In this document: piece by piece, positions 33,363 to 44,790 of the stretch
Layout: every line of letters begins with the position of its first letter
How positions within the stretch are numbered: the stretch's first letter is position 1
From: Gonium pectorale
Taxonomy: Eukaryota; Chlorophyta; Chlorophyceae; Chlamydomonadales; Volvocaceae
Direction of reading: 5' to 3'
Length of the DNA stretch: 64,000 bases
NCBI GenBank assembly: GCA_001584585.1
Contig: LSYV01000024.1
Coordinates: 181,000-244,999 of the forward strand
Notes under the pieces: generated by a model
What the model saw: only the letters and a program-made list of their open reading frames with translations
What the model was told of the DNA's origin: nothing
Databases searched by the model: none
Position numbers and translations under genes: made by a program

Positions 33363-36300
33363 TCAGATCATGCCATCCACGTCGGCCCACTGCCGCTCCT
33401 CCTCCTCCGGGTCGGTCGGCTCGGGCGGGGGCGGTGCCAGCAGGCGGCCGTGCCAGCAGCCGTCGGAGGTGGCCATGGAGGGATCGGCGCCGCGGAGCAG
33501 CTCCTGCAGTACGGCAGGATTGATACGGCAGAATACAATGGCAGGATAGCATTAGCGATGCCCTCTGGGGGGTGTAGGGCTTGCAATGGGAAAGCACGGG
33601 GCACGTGTGGCTTACGGCGTTGCGCCGCCGCTCCTGTGGCGGCCAGCTGGGAGGGGCGCGCAGGGAGGGGCACGCGGCAGGCAACGGTGGCCGCCGCGGC
33701 AGGAGCCGGCATGTCAGCCCTACTGGCGAACGGCCTGGGATACTATGGGATACTTGGGAGGAGGCAGCATTGCCGATGCCGTTTGCGCCAGCGTCTGTCT
33801 TCATGGCGAGTCAAGGTCGTGGGCAGTTGCAGTGGGCAACAGCATCACCGGTATCAATTGTGCCAGCGCCATGGCATGTATGCAGCAGGGTCGCCGCCGC
33901 GCTGGCGAGCGATGCGCGCCGCAAACGGCTGACGTCTAACTGCTGGCATGGCTTCGTCTGTCGCTCGGTGTAGGCCGCGCTGGCTGCCCGCGGACCGACG
34001 CCCTGCCCCACCAGCGGCTCCTCGGTCGCCATGCGCCCCGCCAGCTGTGCCTGCCCCACATAGAGCAGCCGAAGCTCCGCCAGTCCAGGGCCGCAGCATG
34101 GCGCAACCCCACCAACCCGACCCATCCCACCAGCGGAAGCCACCCACCAGCGCGCGTGGCGTGAGGCGGTAGAGGCACTTGGTGTGGTGCGGCATGAAGG
34201 GCAGGTGCGCGTTGTTGCCGGCAATGTAGGCGGGCTTGACGTCCTGGCGGGTGGCCAGGCGCCAAACAGGGTAGTGGGATTGGTGGCGCCCGAGGGAGTG
34301 GGGGGGAGGGATAGTATTCCGTCCGAGGGCGTGGAGTTGTTGACTGCTGGCAGCGTCCGGCGGCCGGCGCAAAGCCGGCGTCCGAGGCGCCATACCGAGA
34401 TGGCGCGGTTGTTGTTGGGACGTCTTGGGGCGGCCGTGTATGATCTTGTCGGTGGTGGAGTCGGTAGTCAGTTCGTAGTCTATGGCTCCTAAGTATCTCG
34501 TAGCGCACAGCCGGTAGGTGGCATGCGTGTGCAGCTGTCCTAATGTCCCAACCCCCCGGTCCGCGACTGTCAGCAAGCAACGCTACGCGCGCGGGGGGGG
34601 GAGGGGCAGGCAATGAGCAGCAAAGCAGCGCAGGACGCAGGCTGTGAATTGGCGTTTGTGTTGGGTGGTCCAATGGTACACGGGCAGGACATAAGGGTAA
34701 CACATAGGTCAGATACGCATGTGTGGAGCGGGCGCGGCGCTGGGAGAGAGGCACGGCAGGGAACGGCCCGACTGAACCCGCCGCGGAGGCGCTCCTCACC
34801 TTGTGCAGCAGCACCGGCTCAGCGTTAGGCACGTTGTATACCTTGTGGTTAGGTGCAGGTACGCGGGCGGGGGCCGCGGGCACGGCAGGGATGGAGGTGG
34901 GCGCACGTGAGGGACGAGACGGAGAGGGGTGAGCTCAGCCACCGTGTGGCGGTCTATGGGGCTCGACGCATACTACGCGTCACCTACTGCGCGTCATCTG
35001 TCCACTTGGTGTCCGCAGGTGAGGAGCTTCTGGGGATCCAGGCGCTCTCTCATACAGCCCATGGGCTCCGCGGGCAGATAAGGTAGCAGCACAATCCTAC
35101 CGTAACTCCCAACTGACGACAGGTTTGCCCCTCGCTCGTGCCCCGCGTGCCCCTCGAGCCTTGGCAGGCGGCCCCCCATCGCCCACCTGCAGGAACTGCC
35201 GCACGGTCCAGTGCATCCATCGCATTGCGAACACGCGCAGCGTCAGGCCGTGCGTCACCACCGCAACGCAGGTGTTCTCCGCGAACCTGGGTAGACGGGG
35301 GCGAGCAGGGGCAAGTAGGGTTTTAACGTTCGTGGGAAGACCGCGATGGCAACGTAGCAGTCTTGCGTGCGTCCTGCTCGTCTGTATCAGACGGGATGCC
35401 TGGGGGCGTCGGTGCAGACGTTTGCGCCGCCCCGCGGTTAAATCTGTCGCATCCCTCCAGAACCCCAGAACCCCAGAATCCAAGGGCCCTAGAACCCACT
35501 CCGCACCTTCCCGCGCACATGTCCCGCACCAGGTGGTCCTGGAAGATGGTTAGCCTGTCGTACACGTCCGCCACGCTCTCTCCCGAGGGGAAGCGGTAGT
35601 AGAAGCGGCCGTAGCGCAGCCGCTCCTCCTTGCACTCCGCCTACACACATGCGGGGTCCTTAGGCTGCTGCCTCGTCCTAAACCTGCTTTAAGCATTCCG
35701 TCACGCATACGTAACACAAACGCGCATGCGATTTTCGGGTGGTATTGGGTGGTAGTGGAGCTGTGCGATCCAAGGAACGCACCAAGCACGTGTGGGGTCA
35801 CATGGGGTCACATGCGTCTGCCATCGCCTGGGCAGGCGGTGGCAGCAAGGCCAAGGCCGTCCCTAGCTCAAGACTCAGAGGGCTCACGTGACGTTTCCTC
35901 GCATGCCATTTCCGCGGTGTGGTGCACCAAGGGCCAAGGGGCTCGCCCCCGCCCCCACCTGCACTCGGGGGTCCTGGAAGTTGCCCCAGTCCTGCTCTCG
36001 CAGCTGCACCGCCTCACGGCAGCCGCTCACCAGGCCGCCCTCGCGGAGCTCCTCGGCAATCAGCCTGGCGGGGTGCGCGGGGCGGGGATCGGGGCGTGGG
36101 CGAGCGGGGCGAGCCAAGCCGGGCAGGGCTAGACGGGTTTGGCGGCCGGTTTCCTTATGCGGTATTACACACTCAAGTGCTTACAGTACCCTGAGGGCGC
36201 ATCAACCAAATGATGGTGAGGTGTTGCTGGTTGGCGATGCCACCCTGGCATGACCCGACGTACGGGGCGTCCAGGCTGGCCAAAGGTACTCCGTACATTC

Positions 36301-37878
36301 ACCTGTACGGCCGCACGCATGTGCACACACCGTACCGCGTGGTCTCGGAGCATCGCAGGAAGGGCGAGGAGTACATGAAGAGGTGCATGCCCGCCGCCTC
36401 CAGCACCGGCCGCAGCCGCCTGCCCAGCTGCCGCGCCTGCGCTATGCCGGCCTCGGAGAGCGGGATGTCATGGTTGGGCACCCGCTCGTGCGCCTGGTGC
36501 TCATCCAGCGTCATGCACTCTGTACGGCGGTACGGCCGCACGACGGACGGTACGAAGGTGTGGATGGTCATACGATGGTTTGTGTGTGCACAAATAGAGC
36601 AGGTCACGGGGCGGCAACGCGCGTGGGCCAGCGACTCGGGATGGCGAGCGGGTCGACAAGGCAAGGCGAGACGATAGGGCGGAGAGCAAGGGCCAGAGGC
36701 GCGGTGGGCTGTCCTGCCACGAAGCCGTCTGCGCTCCTCCGCACGGTCCCTACGAACAGCCGCGCCCACCGCCTCGTCTCTCCGTTCCCCTTTCACTACC
36801 GCATTGGCCCGATGCCCCGCCCTGACCCGAAGCCGATGCCACGGACTACAGCCCACACAGCGACCTGGGATCATCTTTGTTCAGACCCGCAAGGGTGAGA
36901 GTCTCCTGCGCGCGCATGCTGCGGGGAGCCACCCTGTGGCCCGAGCTCCCCTAGATGCCGTGGCGGCCCCCAAGGTGCCACCCCCCACTCCCCCACGTCA
37001 TCCACTCAGCCCGCCCACGTGTATGCTTCGTTCGCACGTCGTCACGTGCCCTCACCTGCATGCCTCAGCAGCATGATGCTGGCCGGGAGCCTGGCCACCA
37101 CCTCGGCCCGCGTGCCGTATCCCACCGTACTGCACGGCAGCCCAGCCACCCCCATGGGGCCGCGGTCTGACGGCCGGTCGGCGATCAGGCCGGCGAAAGC
37201 ACCGCCGTCGCCGCCGCCGCCGGTATCACCCTTGCCGTTGCCAGTGCCAGTGCCGTTACCGTTACCGTTTCCACTGTCGGCTTTGCTGGCACGGCCATCG
37301 ACGCGGCGGCGCGGGCGGACGTCGTCGAGGGGCGGCGGCTGCGAGTGCGACTGCCCGGGTCGGGCGGCCGCCACCGGCGCCGCCGTCTTCGGCTGCTGCT
37401 GTTTGTCGTCCTGCGCCCCAGCCGGGTCAATGCGCTCTGGCGGCGTGGTGCTCTGGCGCTCCACGTGGGAAGAGACCACGCCCTCCGGTGAGCGCCCAGG
37501 ATCGGGCGCCGGCGGCGGCGTCCGGCCGACGCCGCCGCAGAGGCTGTCGCTGTCGCTCCCGCCGGCGCCGCCACCGCCGGCGCCACACGAGCTCTCGCTG
37601 TCCGTGCCGCTGCCGCTGCCGCTACCGCCCGCCTCGCCGCGGTTGGCCCCGTCCTTTGGTCCGTCGGGTCCCGCGCCCGCAGCGAAACCCCGCAGACTGC
37701 CGCGTGCGCCCAATGCAGGGGGCGCCTGCGGCAGCCCGCCCAGCCGCCCCTTGCCCTGGCGGCGCGGCGGCGGCGGCAGTGGCGGCGGCGGTCTGTCGAC
37801 GCCGTCATCCTCCACGTCGGTTAAGCTACAAGACACGGCCGCCAGGCCACGGCGCCCACGGCGCACCCATCCGCCCAT
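33363..37878 (-). CDS. Histidine phosphatase (phosphoglycerate-mutase-like) protein with long disordered N-terminus
   Basis: About 599 aa from nine minus-strand exons: 37878-37056, 36519-36303, 36064-35959, 35640-35507, 35286-35187, 34841-34800, 34243-34148, 34074 to about 33934 (end uncertain) and 33503-33363. All other junctions agree in phase. The domain matches plant phosphoglycerate-mutase-family proteins of the At3g05170 type in order: LPASIMLLRHAGE (catalytic His about 273), VPNHDIPLSEAGIAQARQLG, SSPFLRCSETTR, LREQDWGNFQDP, RYGRFYYRFPSGESVADVYD, then VAVVTHGLTLRVF (second His about 439) and VYNVPNAEPVLL. The first motif reads RHAGE instead of RHGE. About 265 residues of Ser/Gly/Pro-rich sequence precede the domain and could include an organellar transit region. 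A C-terminal extension (DVKPAYIAGNNAHLPFMPHH; ending RQWADVDGMI) is not part of the basic fold. Phosphatase activity is inferred from the family; the substrate is unknown. Confidence 0.85.
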
Positions 37879-39102
37879 TGCCGACGGCGAGGGCGAGGCG
37901 CCGTGAAGTGCGCGGCCTGCGAAGCATCCCACGCGTTGGGGCAACAGGCCGGAACAACGGCAGGCACGAGGAAGGAGTTGGTTGGCACTAAACGAAAAAC
38001 AGGGGAAGGGCAGCCATTTCTGCCATCTCCACGGACACCCACATACGGCGGCGCGACGAGGGTGACTGGGTGCAAGGCATGGCGGGCGGAGAACACGAGC
38101 AGGTGGCCCCTTCCGTACCTTGGCTGACGCCAAGGCTGGAGAGCGGCTCGTGGGATGAAAGGCTGCCGCCACGGTGCGCCTGATGCCGCCAGCAGCAGGC
38201 CGGAGTGGCTGATGGGCGTCCAGTCGCCAGCCCCGGCGACGGTGGCACTGGTGACGGCGGTGCGGTGCCGAGGCCTCGCGCCTCGGCGCACAGTTGGAGG
38301 CACATGGGCGCGGCGCGCCTGCCGTCGGCGCGTGCGGAGCAGCAGCAGGGCTGCGAGGGACAGGGGTTCCAGATCTGACTAGTTTGGCGTGCGCCACACA
38401 GGAGGTGTAGGGGCCGCGGGTGAAGCTGCGGCGGTGACGGCTGGAGAAGCGACTGTGCCGGCCTAGGGCAGCTCCCAGCGCCGTGGAGGCTGTGCATGGC
38501 GCTAGCCTCCTCTGTGGTGTCGCGTTGGAAATGGGTCGGCTGGAGACGGCTGTCGGACTGGGAACCAGCCGCGGCTATGGAAGGCGCCGACGAGGAACGG
38601 AAACGTCGCGACCACGCGGAGGACGAGGGGCGGGCCCACGAGGATGCAGCGCTCTGCGCGCTGCCAAGAGCTTTGTGAAGTCCAAAAGGTACGCTTGCGA
38701 GGACTTCCGCTGCGCGCGAAGTTGCGCTTGCCGGCAGCAGGCTCCGCAACGCCACGCTGCAGTTGCGGGGTGTCGGCATACGCGGCATACCACTTCCAGG
38801 TGTTGCGATTGGTGTGAATTTTGCAAGATAACGCCTTCTTATTTGTCGCGTTGGCCGTTGACGATGACGCAAGCGTTCCCAGGGGCATCCCAGTCTCGTC
38901 CCGCCACTCCGACAGTGGCCCTTTCTGCGGGCCCGACCGGCCGTCCGCTGCGCCGATCCTTAAGATTGTGTACAGTAGGAATGTTGGTCTAGTAAATTAC
39001 TCTCTTGGACGCAACGAAGCACAGAGGAAACCCGGCCTTTCCTTCTTACTTGTCTGAGCGTCGCACAAGCCTACCAACAGATTCCTTGCTAAACTTTGAG
39101 CC
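37879..39102. other. Divergent promoter region between phosphatase and TFIIA genes
   Basis: About 1.2 kb between two divergently transcribed genes. Open frames cover much of it on the minus strand (to 38872), but they read as an upstream continuation of GC-rich open frame with no recognisable domain. The phosphatase start was set at the ATG at 37878 (MGGWVRRGRRG); an earlier in-frame start cannot be excluded. Confidence 0.5.
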
Positions 39103-40161
39103 ATGAAGGGGGACGCGTCCAGCATCTACAAGTGGGTGGTGGACGACGTGGTTGCGGGCATGGCCCCCGAGTTCCAGGCCGCCAACATCGATGAGTAAGT
39201 AGGCAGGCGCAGCGTTCGTGATCCGCGGCGACTCAGCTTCTTGGGGCTGCGCCGGGACGCAGGTCGGTGCTCATGGAGCTGCGGCAGAAATGGGAGGAGA
39301 AGCTCAAGCAACAGGGGCTCATTCGCGATGACAACGACCCTGGGGACGACCTCATGCCTGGGCAAATGCAGTAAGTTGCGCTGCTCGGCGTGGCAGGTCG
39401 TGCGGGTCCCCCTAACCCGACCCGACACGCACGCACGTGCCCACAGCCGCGGGGTGGGCGCAGCGGCTGGCGGTGGAGCCTACGGGGCCGCTGCTGACGG
39501 CGACGATGGGTCGGCGGCCGGGAGCAGCTACCTCGGCAAGCGGAAAGCACCGGACGCGCCGGGGCTGCCGGCGGTCCTGGCCCCCAACCCGGTGCTGCAG
39601 CAATTCTTCGCCGTCTACACGCAGACGCTCCACCAGCAGACACTGCAGCTCCAACAACAACAGCAACAACAACTCCTGCAGCAGCAGCAACAGCAGCAAC
39701 AACAGCAGCAGTACATGCTGAAGCAGGAGGCGGCGCAAGCGGCGCAGGCGGCGCACGCGGCGCACCCCCAGCACCTGCCGCCGCCGTTGGCACCCCAGCA
39801 GGCGGCTGCTCAGCAGCAGCAGCACTATGGCTACTATCCGCCTGGCGTCATCCCTCAGCGGGACGGCGAGGGCGACACCCCGGACGGCGCGGGCACCAGC
39901 GCTGGGGCTGGCGGCGAGCCGGCAGCAGCGGCGGCTGGCGAGGGCGCTGAGGCCCCGCCCGAGGGGGATGAGGTGCTGTCTGAGGACGAGCATGACGAGA
40001 ACGATGACGACGAGGTGGTGGAGAACCTACTGATTGGGCAGTTTGAGAAGGTGAACAAGATGAAGAACCGTTGGAAGGTCGCTATGCGCGACTGCGTGTT
40101 CCACATCAACGGGCGGGACTTCCTCTTCAAGAAGTGCAATGCAGAGTTTTCGTGGTCGTGA
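39103..40161 (+). CDS. TOA1: Transcription initiation factor IIA large (alpha/beta) subunit
   Basis: 304 aa from three exons, 39103-39194, 39263-39370 and 39447-40161, with all phases matching. The N-terminus (IYKWVVDDVVAGMAPEFQ, then SVLMELRQKWEEKLKQQG) is the helical-bundle half of TFIIA-alpha. The C-terminus (ENLLIGQFEKVNKMKNRWKV, MRDCVFHINGRDFLFKKCNA, ending EFSWS) is the beta-barrel half that contacts TBP and DNA. Between them lies a variable linker with a poly-Gln tract (about residues 135-165), Ala/His-rich sequence and an acidic run (DEHDENDDDEVVEN), as is usual for this subunit. TFIIA stabilises TBP on the core promoter during RNA polymerase II initiation. The length is in the normal range for plant and algal homologues. 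No poly(A) signal was obvious within 400 bp downstream. Confidence 0.95.
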
Positions 40162-40891
40162 TGGGGTGCCGCGGGTACGGTGGCGGGTTCAAGGGCTTGA
40201 TGGTGATGAATGTGGCGCCGGCGGCGGCGGCGGGCGGAGGGCGGCCCACCCGACAGAGCGTAAGGACTAGAGCAGAATGCAGAAAGTTGACAGTAACCCT
40301 TGCGTCGCCCGCGCATCCTAGTTAGGGATAGTTTTCCGAGGGCTTTTTATTGCCGAAAGCCGGACGGGATAGAGGCCGGGTTGGGGGCGCCGCTCGCACG
40401 CAGGAGGCACGCAGGAGGCTGGTTTCGGGTGCAGGGCCTGCATGTATGTGTACATCCAGTTTTTAATGCAGGGGCAGTACAATGACGCACAAGACAGCGG
40501 GGTTTTGGTGTCGGGTAGGGGGAAGTTTCATCCGGCGGATGGGTTTGGGGTGCCCGACTATCCTCGCTCGCTCTTTAAATAACCTTGGCTTTATGTAGCC
40601 ATGGTGTTAAAAATGTACAATTGTCTAGGGGTCGTTGCAGAAGGGTGTTTTTCTGGACGACGAGCTTGCCTTCATGCTTGCGCCGCACAAGCGCATTCGT
40701 GGCAATTGGTGCCCCGCAGGCTGAGTGTCTAGAGGTCTTTAACACCGTGGACGTAGTGGCAGGCACTTAATTTTGGCCTCAGGTTGCGATTTCTAGCCGT
40801 ACTGCAAGTCCGTGCGCTGTGGTGCCTGCCCGTCACCCATGGTTGCAATTGCTCCTGTATCCCACACAATTCGTTAGCGCATTCTTACAAG
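40162..40891. other. Intergenic between TFIIA and methyltransferase genes
   Basis: It holds the TFIIA 3' untranslated region and the methyltransferase promoter; both genes run left to right. Nothing else was recognised. Confidence 0.5.
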
Positions 40892-43507
40892 ATGTTTGCG
40901 CTACATGGTGAGCGAGGAGCCCTCGCTAGGTCAGCGCTAGAGCACCGCTCGGCCGCGCCAGCTCCTAGGCGACTAGCTCATCGGACAGGCGTCGCAGTGA
41001 GCTCATCGACGGGGCCAGCTTCAGACGTCGCATCCGAGGCGATTGCAAGCAGCTCCGGGGCTGCTGTCAGCCGCTCGGCGCGCGAGGTATATCAGCTCAG
41101 CGAGGCGGCTTGTTGCTCAACGTCGGCGAGCAGCGCTGTGCCCAGCCTCGGCGCGGGCATCGACCCAACGGTCTTGGCAGCCGTCGCGGGTTTGGGGCTC
41201 ACCGCGTACACGCTCAAGCGCATCCTCGACACCCCCTCTCGCAAGTATGACAACAATGTGGGCAAGGAGTACGACGCGTGGACGGAGGAGGGCGTGCTGG
41301 AGTACTATTGGGGCGAGCACATACACCTAGGGTACTACAGTGATGAGGAGCTGGCGCGCGGATACCTCAAAAAGGACTTCAAGCAGGCCAAGTTTGACTT
41401 TGTAGACGAGATGCTTAAGTTCAGCGGCGCACAAAACCCGAAGAAGATCCTGGATGTGGGCTGCGGGTTTGGCGGCACCAGCCGCCACCTGGCCAAGAAG
41501 TTCAAGGACGCTAGCGTGACGGGTGGGTGCCGGCCAACTGTGCGCAGTGGGGTATGTGCAGTCGCTGGGGCCCGTTGAGGAGCAACTGGATGTGGGCAGG
41601 TATGCAACCAAGTCAAGCGCTTGGAGAACACAGGCAGGAGCGCACAGCAAAGCGGTCATGCATGTGATTGGCTGCAGCCGCTAGGCATCCTGAGCGACAA
41701 TTATGGCCGCCATGTGCAATGCCTGTCTGGGCGAGAAGGTCGACATCCCAACGTCCTCCGCACCTCGGCTCATTCCTCATCCTCCAACCTCCTCCTGGTG
41801 CAGGCATCACGCTCTCTCCCAAGCAGGTGCAGCGTGGGACAGAGCTGGCCAAGGAGCAGGGCGTGGGCAACGTCCAGTTCCAGGTACAGTTCGCGCGTCC
41901 CGCGCGGGCGGACGTGGGATTGGGCACTCGTATCGCTGTCGTTCCCGGGGGCAGTTAGTATGGGGTTGGGGCATTGCCCCTGTAGTTCGTGGGTAGCCGC
42001 CACACATAGGGGCGGTAGGAGACGCGCTTTAAGTTGCTTCGGTAAGTGCTTGAGCGGAAGTCTCTTACGCAGAGGCTTGTTGGGACAGCATGTTCCGCCG
42101 ATGTCGTGTCCGCAGCAAACGACCGTGTTGCTCGTAGTGCGTACAACGCTGTCTCGCAGCCATCGCTATTGCACATGCTTAGTAAAGCCCTAGATGCTTA
42201 CCTATCGGTATAAACCTCCGGTATTTGCTCCTGGGCTCCCAACCTCGCGCGCGCAGCGCACTGCGGCTTATCCCATGGGAAGCCGGCAGGGCAGCTCGGG
42301 TGGTAGGGCCGCACGCGGAGCGGCATCACACAGAACTGCCAGGCCCAGGCAGCGTGCCGGGTGCTGCGCGCGGCGTCCCGACGCCAAAGCGCGCCGGCGT
42401 CCAACCATGTCTCACCTTCCGCCTCTCTTCCAGCTGCCAGTGCACGTGGTCCGCCCTCCGACGAGCCATCCTCGCCTGCTCCGGATCCCGCCGCACACAG
42501 GTGATGGACGCGCTCGCCATGGAGTTCCCGGACGACACGTTTGACCTGGTTTGGGCGTGCGAGAGCGGCGAGCACATGCCTGACAAGAAGAAGTACGTGG
42601 AGGAGATGACTCGCGTGCTCAAGCCGGGCGGCACGCTGGTGATTGCGTGCTGGTGCCAGCGCGAGGAGACGCCGGAGACGCCCTTCAGCGCCCAGGATAA
42701 GGAGGACCTGCAGTTCCTGTACGACGAGTGGGCGCACCCGTACTTCATCTCGATCGAGGAATTCGGGCGGCTCATGAACGTGAGTGCAACACTGCGCGCC
42801 CGGCTGACATTGACGGCAGGATCGGCGGCGCGTTGAGGAACTCTGGCTCGCAGATGTGCCTGCAGGGACAGACGCTTGCCGATGCGCTGGGTGACCCATT
42901 GTCCCAGACTCTCTGAGTGGCCTGTCGCGTGGGCGGTTTGGTTGCGTGCACGGTTCCCTGCACCTGTGTTTGATAATCAGCATGTCGCCATTCCTGTGCC
43001 CGGTCGCCGCCGCACTGCAGGGCACCGGCAAGCTGGAGAAGGTGCACACGGCCAACTGGAACAAGAACACGTTGGCCTCGTGGCGGCACTCGATCTGGGT
43101 GGGCGTGTTCGACCCCTGGATCGTCGTCTTCAAGGGCCCGCGCATCTGGTACAAGACCGTGCGCGAGATTGTGACCATTGAGCGCATGCACCAGGTGAGA
43201 AACCACCGTGCTTATGGACGAGGTCCTTCGCCTTGACGGTGTCCTCCATGACCGTTACCTGAAAGCTCAGTGCGGGCAATGCTGTTGCCACCGGGGCGCT
43301 GAGTGTGCGACGCTGGGAGCTATGGGGGCCCGACAAGGCCCGTTACTGCATGCCCACGAAACGGCAATCTGTCCTTGTGCCCCCTCGCAGGCGTTCGCCA
43401 AGGAGCTTATGCAGTACGGCATGATGGCGGGGACCAAGGCGCTCCCGTCCGCGAAGCCGTCGGAGGGCAAGGCCGACGCGCGGGTGCCAGTGTCCGCCAG
43501 TGCTTAG
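40892..43507 (+). CDS. Plastid SAM-dependent C-methyltransferase, tocopherol-pathway (MPBQ-MT / gamma-TMT) family
   Basis: 426 aa from five exons, 40892-41522, 41804-41883, 42501-42779, 43021-43194 and 43391-43507, with every junction in phase. Residues 1 to about 110 are Ser/Ala/Arg-rich with a hydrophobic patch (VLAAVAGLGLTAYTL) and look like a chloroplast targeting plus membrane-anchoring leader. The catalytic domain follows: YDAWTEEGVLEYYWGEHIHL, SAM motif I ILDVGCGFGGTSRHLA (about 186-201), GITLSPKQVQRGTELA, VMDALAMEFPDDTFDLVW, then ESGEHMPDK and VLKPGGTLVIACW. This order and the C-terminal segment (ANWNKNTLASWRHSIWVG) fit the family of cyanobacterial 2-methyl-6-phytylbenzoquinol methyltransferase and gamma-tocopherol methyltransferase better than generic methyltransferases. 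Expected role: methylation of a tocopherol or plastoquinol precursor at the plastid envelope. Which substrate it uses cannot be told from sequence. Confidence 0.93.
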
Positions 43508-44036
43508 ATAGATGGCCTGGCGACGCTTGGTGGCGGCGGGTCGTACGCCTGTACAGTACGGTACTAATGACGGTGCAGTGGCAGCGTAGCATGCTGTCTG
43601 TTAACGGACTCACTTGAGCGCTCGGGAGATAGACATTGGTGGTAGGTGATGTTTACGGTTACTGCCGCACAGGTATGTTGCGCAAATGCATTTTGCAGCT
43701 CATAGGCGAGAGGCGTGTGAGCATTTTGGTGAGTCCGAAGTGGACCGTGTTTGCAACCTGAGAGGTCCCCAAGCGCTGTGCCCGGCTGTGTTCTACGACC
43801 CGCGGCGCACGTGCGGCGGTCAAAATTTTGAGTTATGCCTGTTTATGCCTTCGTATTGCTTTTTGTTCTCTTCGCCCCAGATGCCTTTACCGGCAGTACA
43901 TGCGGGAAGCGGGATTGGCACCGTGTTGGGCGCCTTTGTTGTTGTGTGATGGCAGTCAGGGCTGGTGGACTGCAGGCCCCTGCACATGCTGATCGGACAG
44001 CGCCCGGCGGGTCCGGGAGCCTTACACTGTACTCCT

Positions 44037-44041
44037 TGTAA
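44037..44041 (+). promoter_or_regulatory. Candidate poly(A) signal TGTAA (methyltransferase gene)
   Basis: TGTAA is the usual poly(A)-type signal of chlorophycean algae. This one lies about 530 bp after the methyltransferase stop codon on the same strand. The pentamer is short enough to occur by chance. Confidence 0.45.
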
Positions 44042-44520
44042 CCCGAAACACATGCCAGGGGACAAGCCGGTCACAAGCCTATCATGCACCGTTCCCGCAA
44101 CGTTCCTGCAGGGCATTTTAGACGCTCCTGCGCCCTTCAGCAAACGACTGATGGGCACCTGGCGGGACCAGTTTACGCTCATCCTCCAGCGGCGCCCTTA
44201 CGGCTGTGAAGACATGCACCTCATGCGCTCGCGGTGGTGCAGCGTGCGGGCGTCCAACGGGGCGCACACCTCACAATGCTCAGGCGGGTCGCTGTTGTCA
44301 CCATCCCGTGCTTTCGCCCTGTCCAGTGTCACCCGTCTGCGAAAGGATGAGCGCTTGTGCAAGTTCCACGGCTGCCTTCTCTGTTGCCGTTTACTTTTTG
44401 ATGCCATTACAGATTTTGGGCAGCGAGCCGGCGACGGGTGCACTGACGCGAGGGCGACGGCCGGAGGTGTCGCAAGGGTAAGCTGGTTGGCCGGTCCTTT
44501 GGGGGGCGGGACGATCGTCA

Positions 44521-44790
44521 CATGTCTTGCTCTGTACCCGCCCGCCCTATTGGAAACGTCGCAGCTTCGGGCGTGTATGGCCGTAGAGGCGGGCTCCCTC
44601 TCTCTGTGCAGGTTTCTCTTTTTTGGGGCCCAGCCGACGCGGCTTTTCCTTCCGTTGGGACGAGGAAGGACGAAGAAAACGGGTAAACGGGAGAGACAAC
44701 CAGCCATCCCATGAAGACAACCCTGCCCCAACCCCAGCGCACCACGGCAGCCAAAACCAAACATAGGCGGCACGAACGAAGCCCAGCTTT
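44521..44790 (+). repeat. Dispersed repeat, longest copy
   Basis: Its left part (44521-44625) matches minus-strand sequence at 18450-18540 and 18939-19013. Its right part (44640-44790) matches 13467-13645. No long coding frame or terminal structure is evident. The copies are diverged, so the element looks old. Confidence 0.6.

Noticed and set aside
34994..35179. Minus-strand frame RIVLLPYLPAEPMGCM considered as a phosphatase exon
   Set aside because: It breaks the phase-0 join between VRQFLQ (ending 35187) and VYNVPNAEPVLL (starting 34841), which restores the family's conserved order. It lies in the intron.
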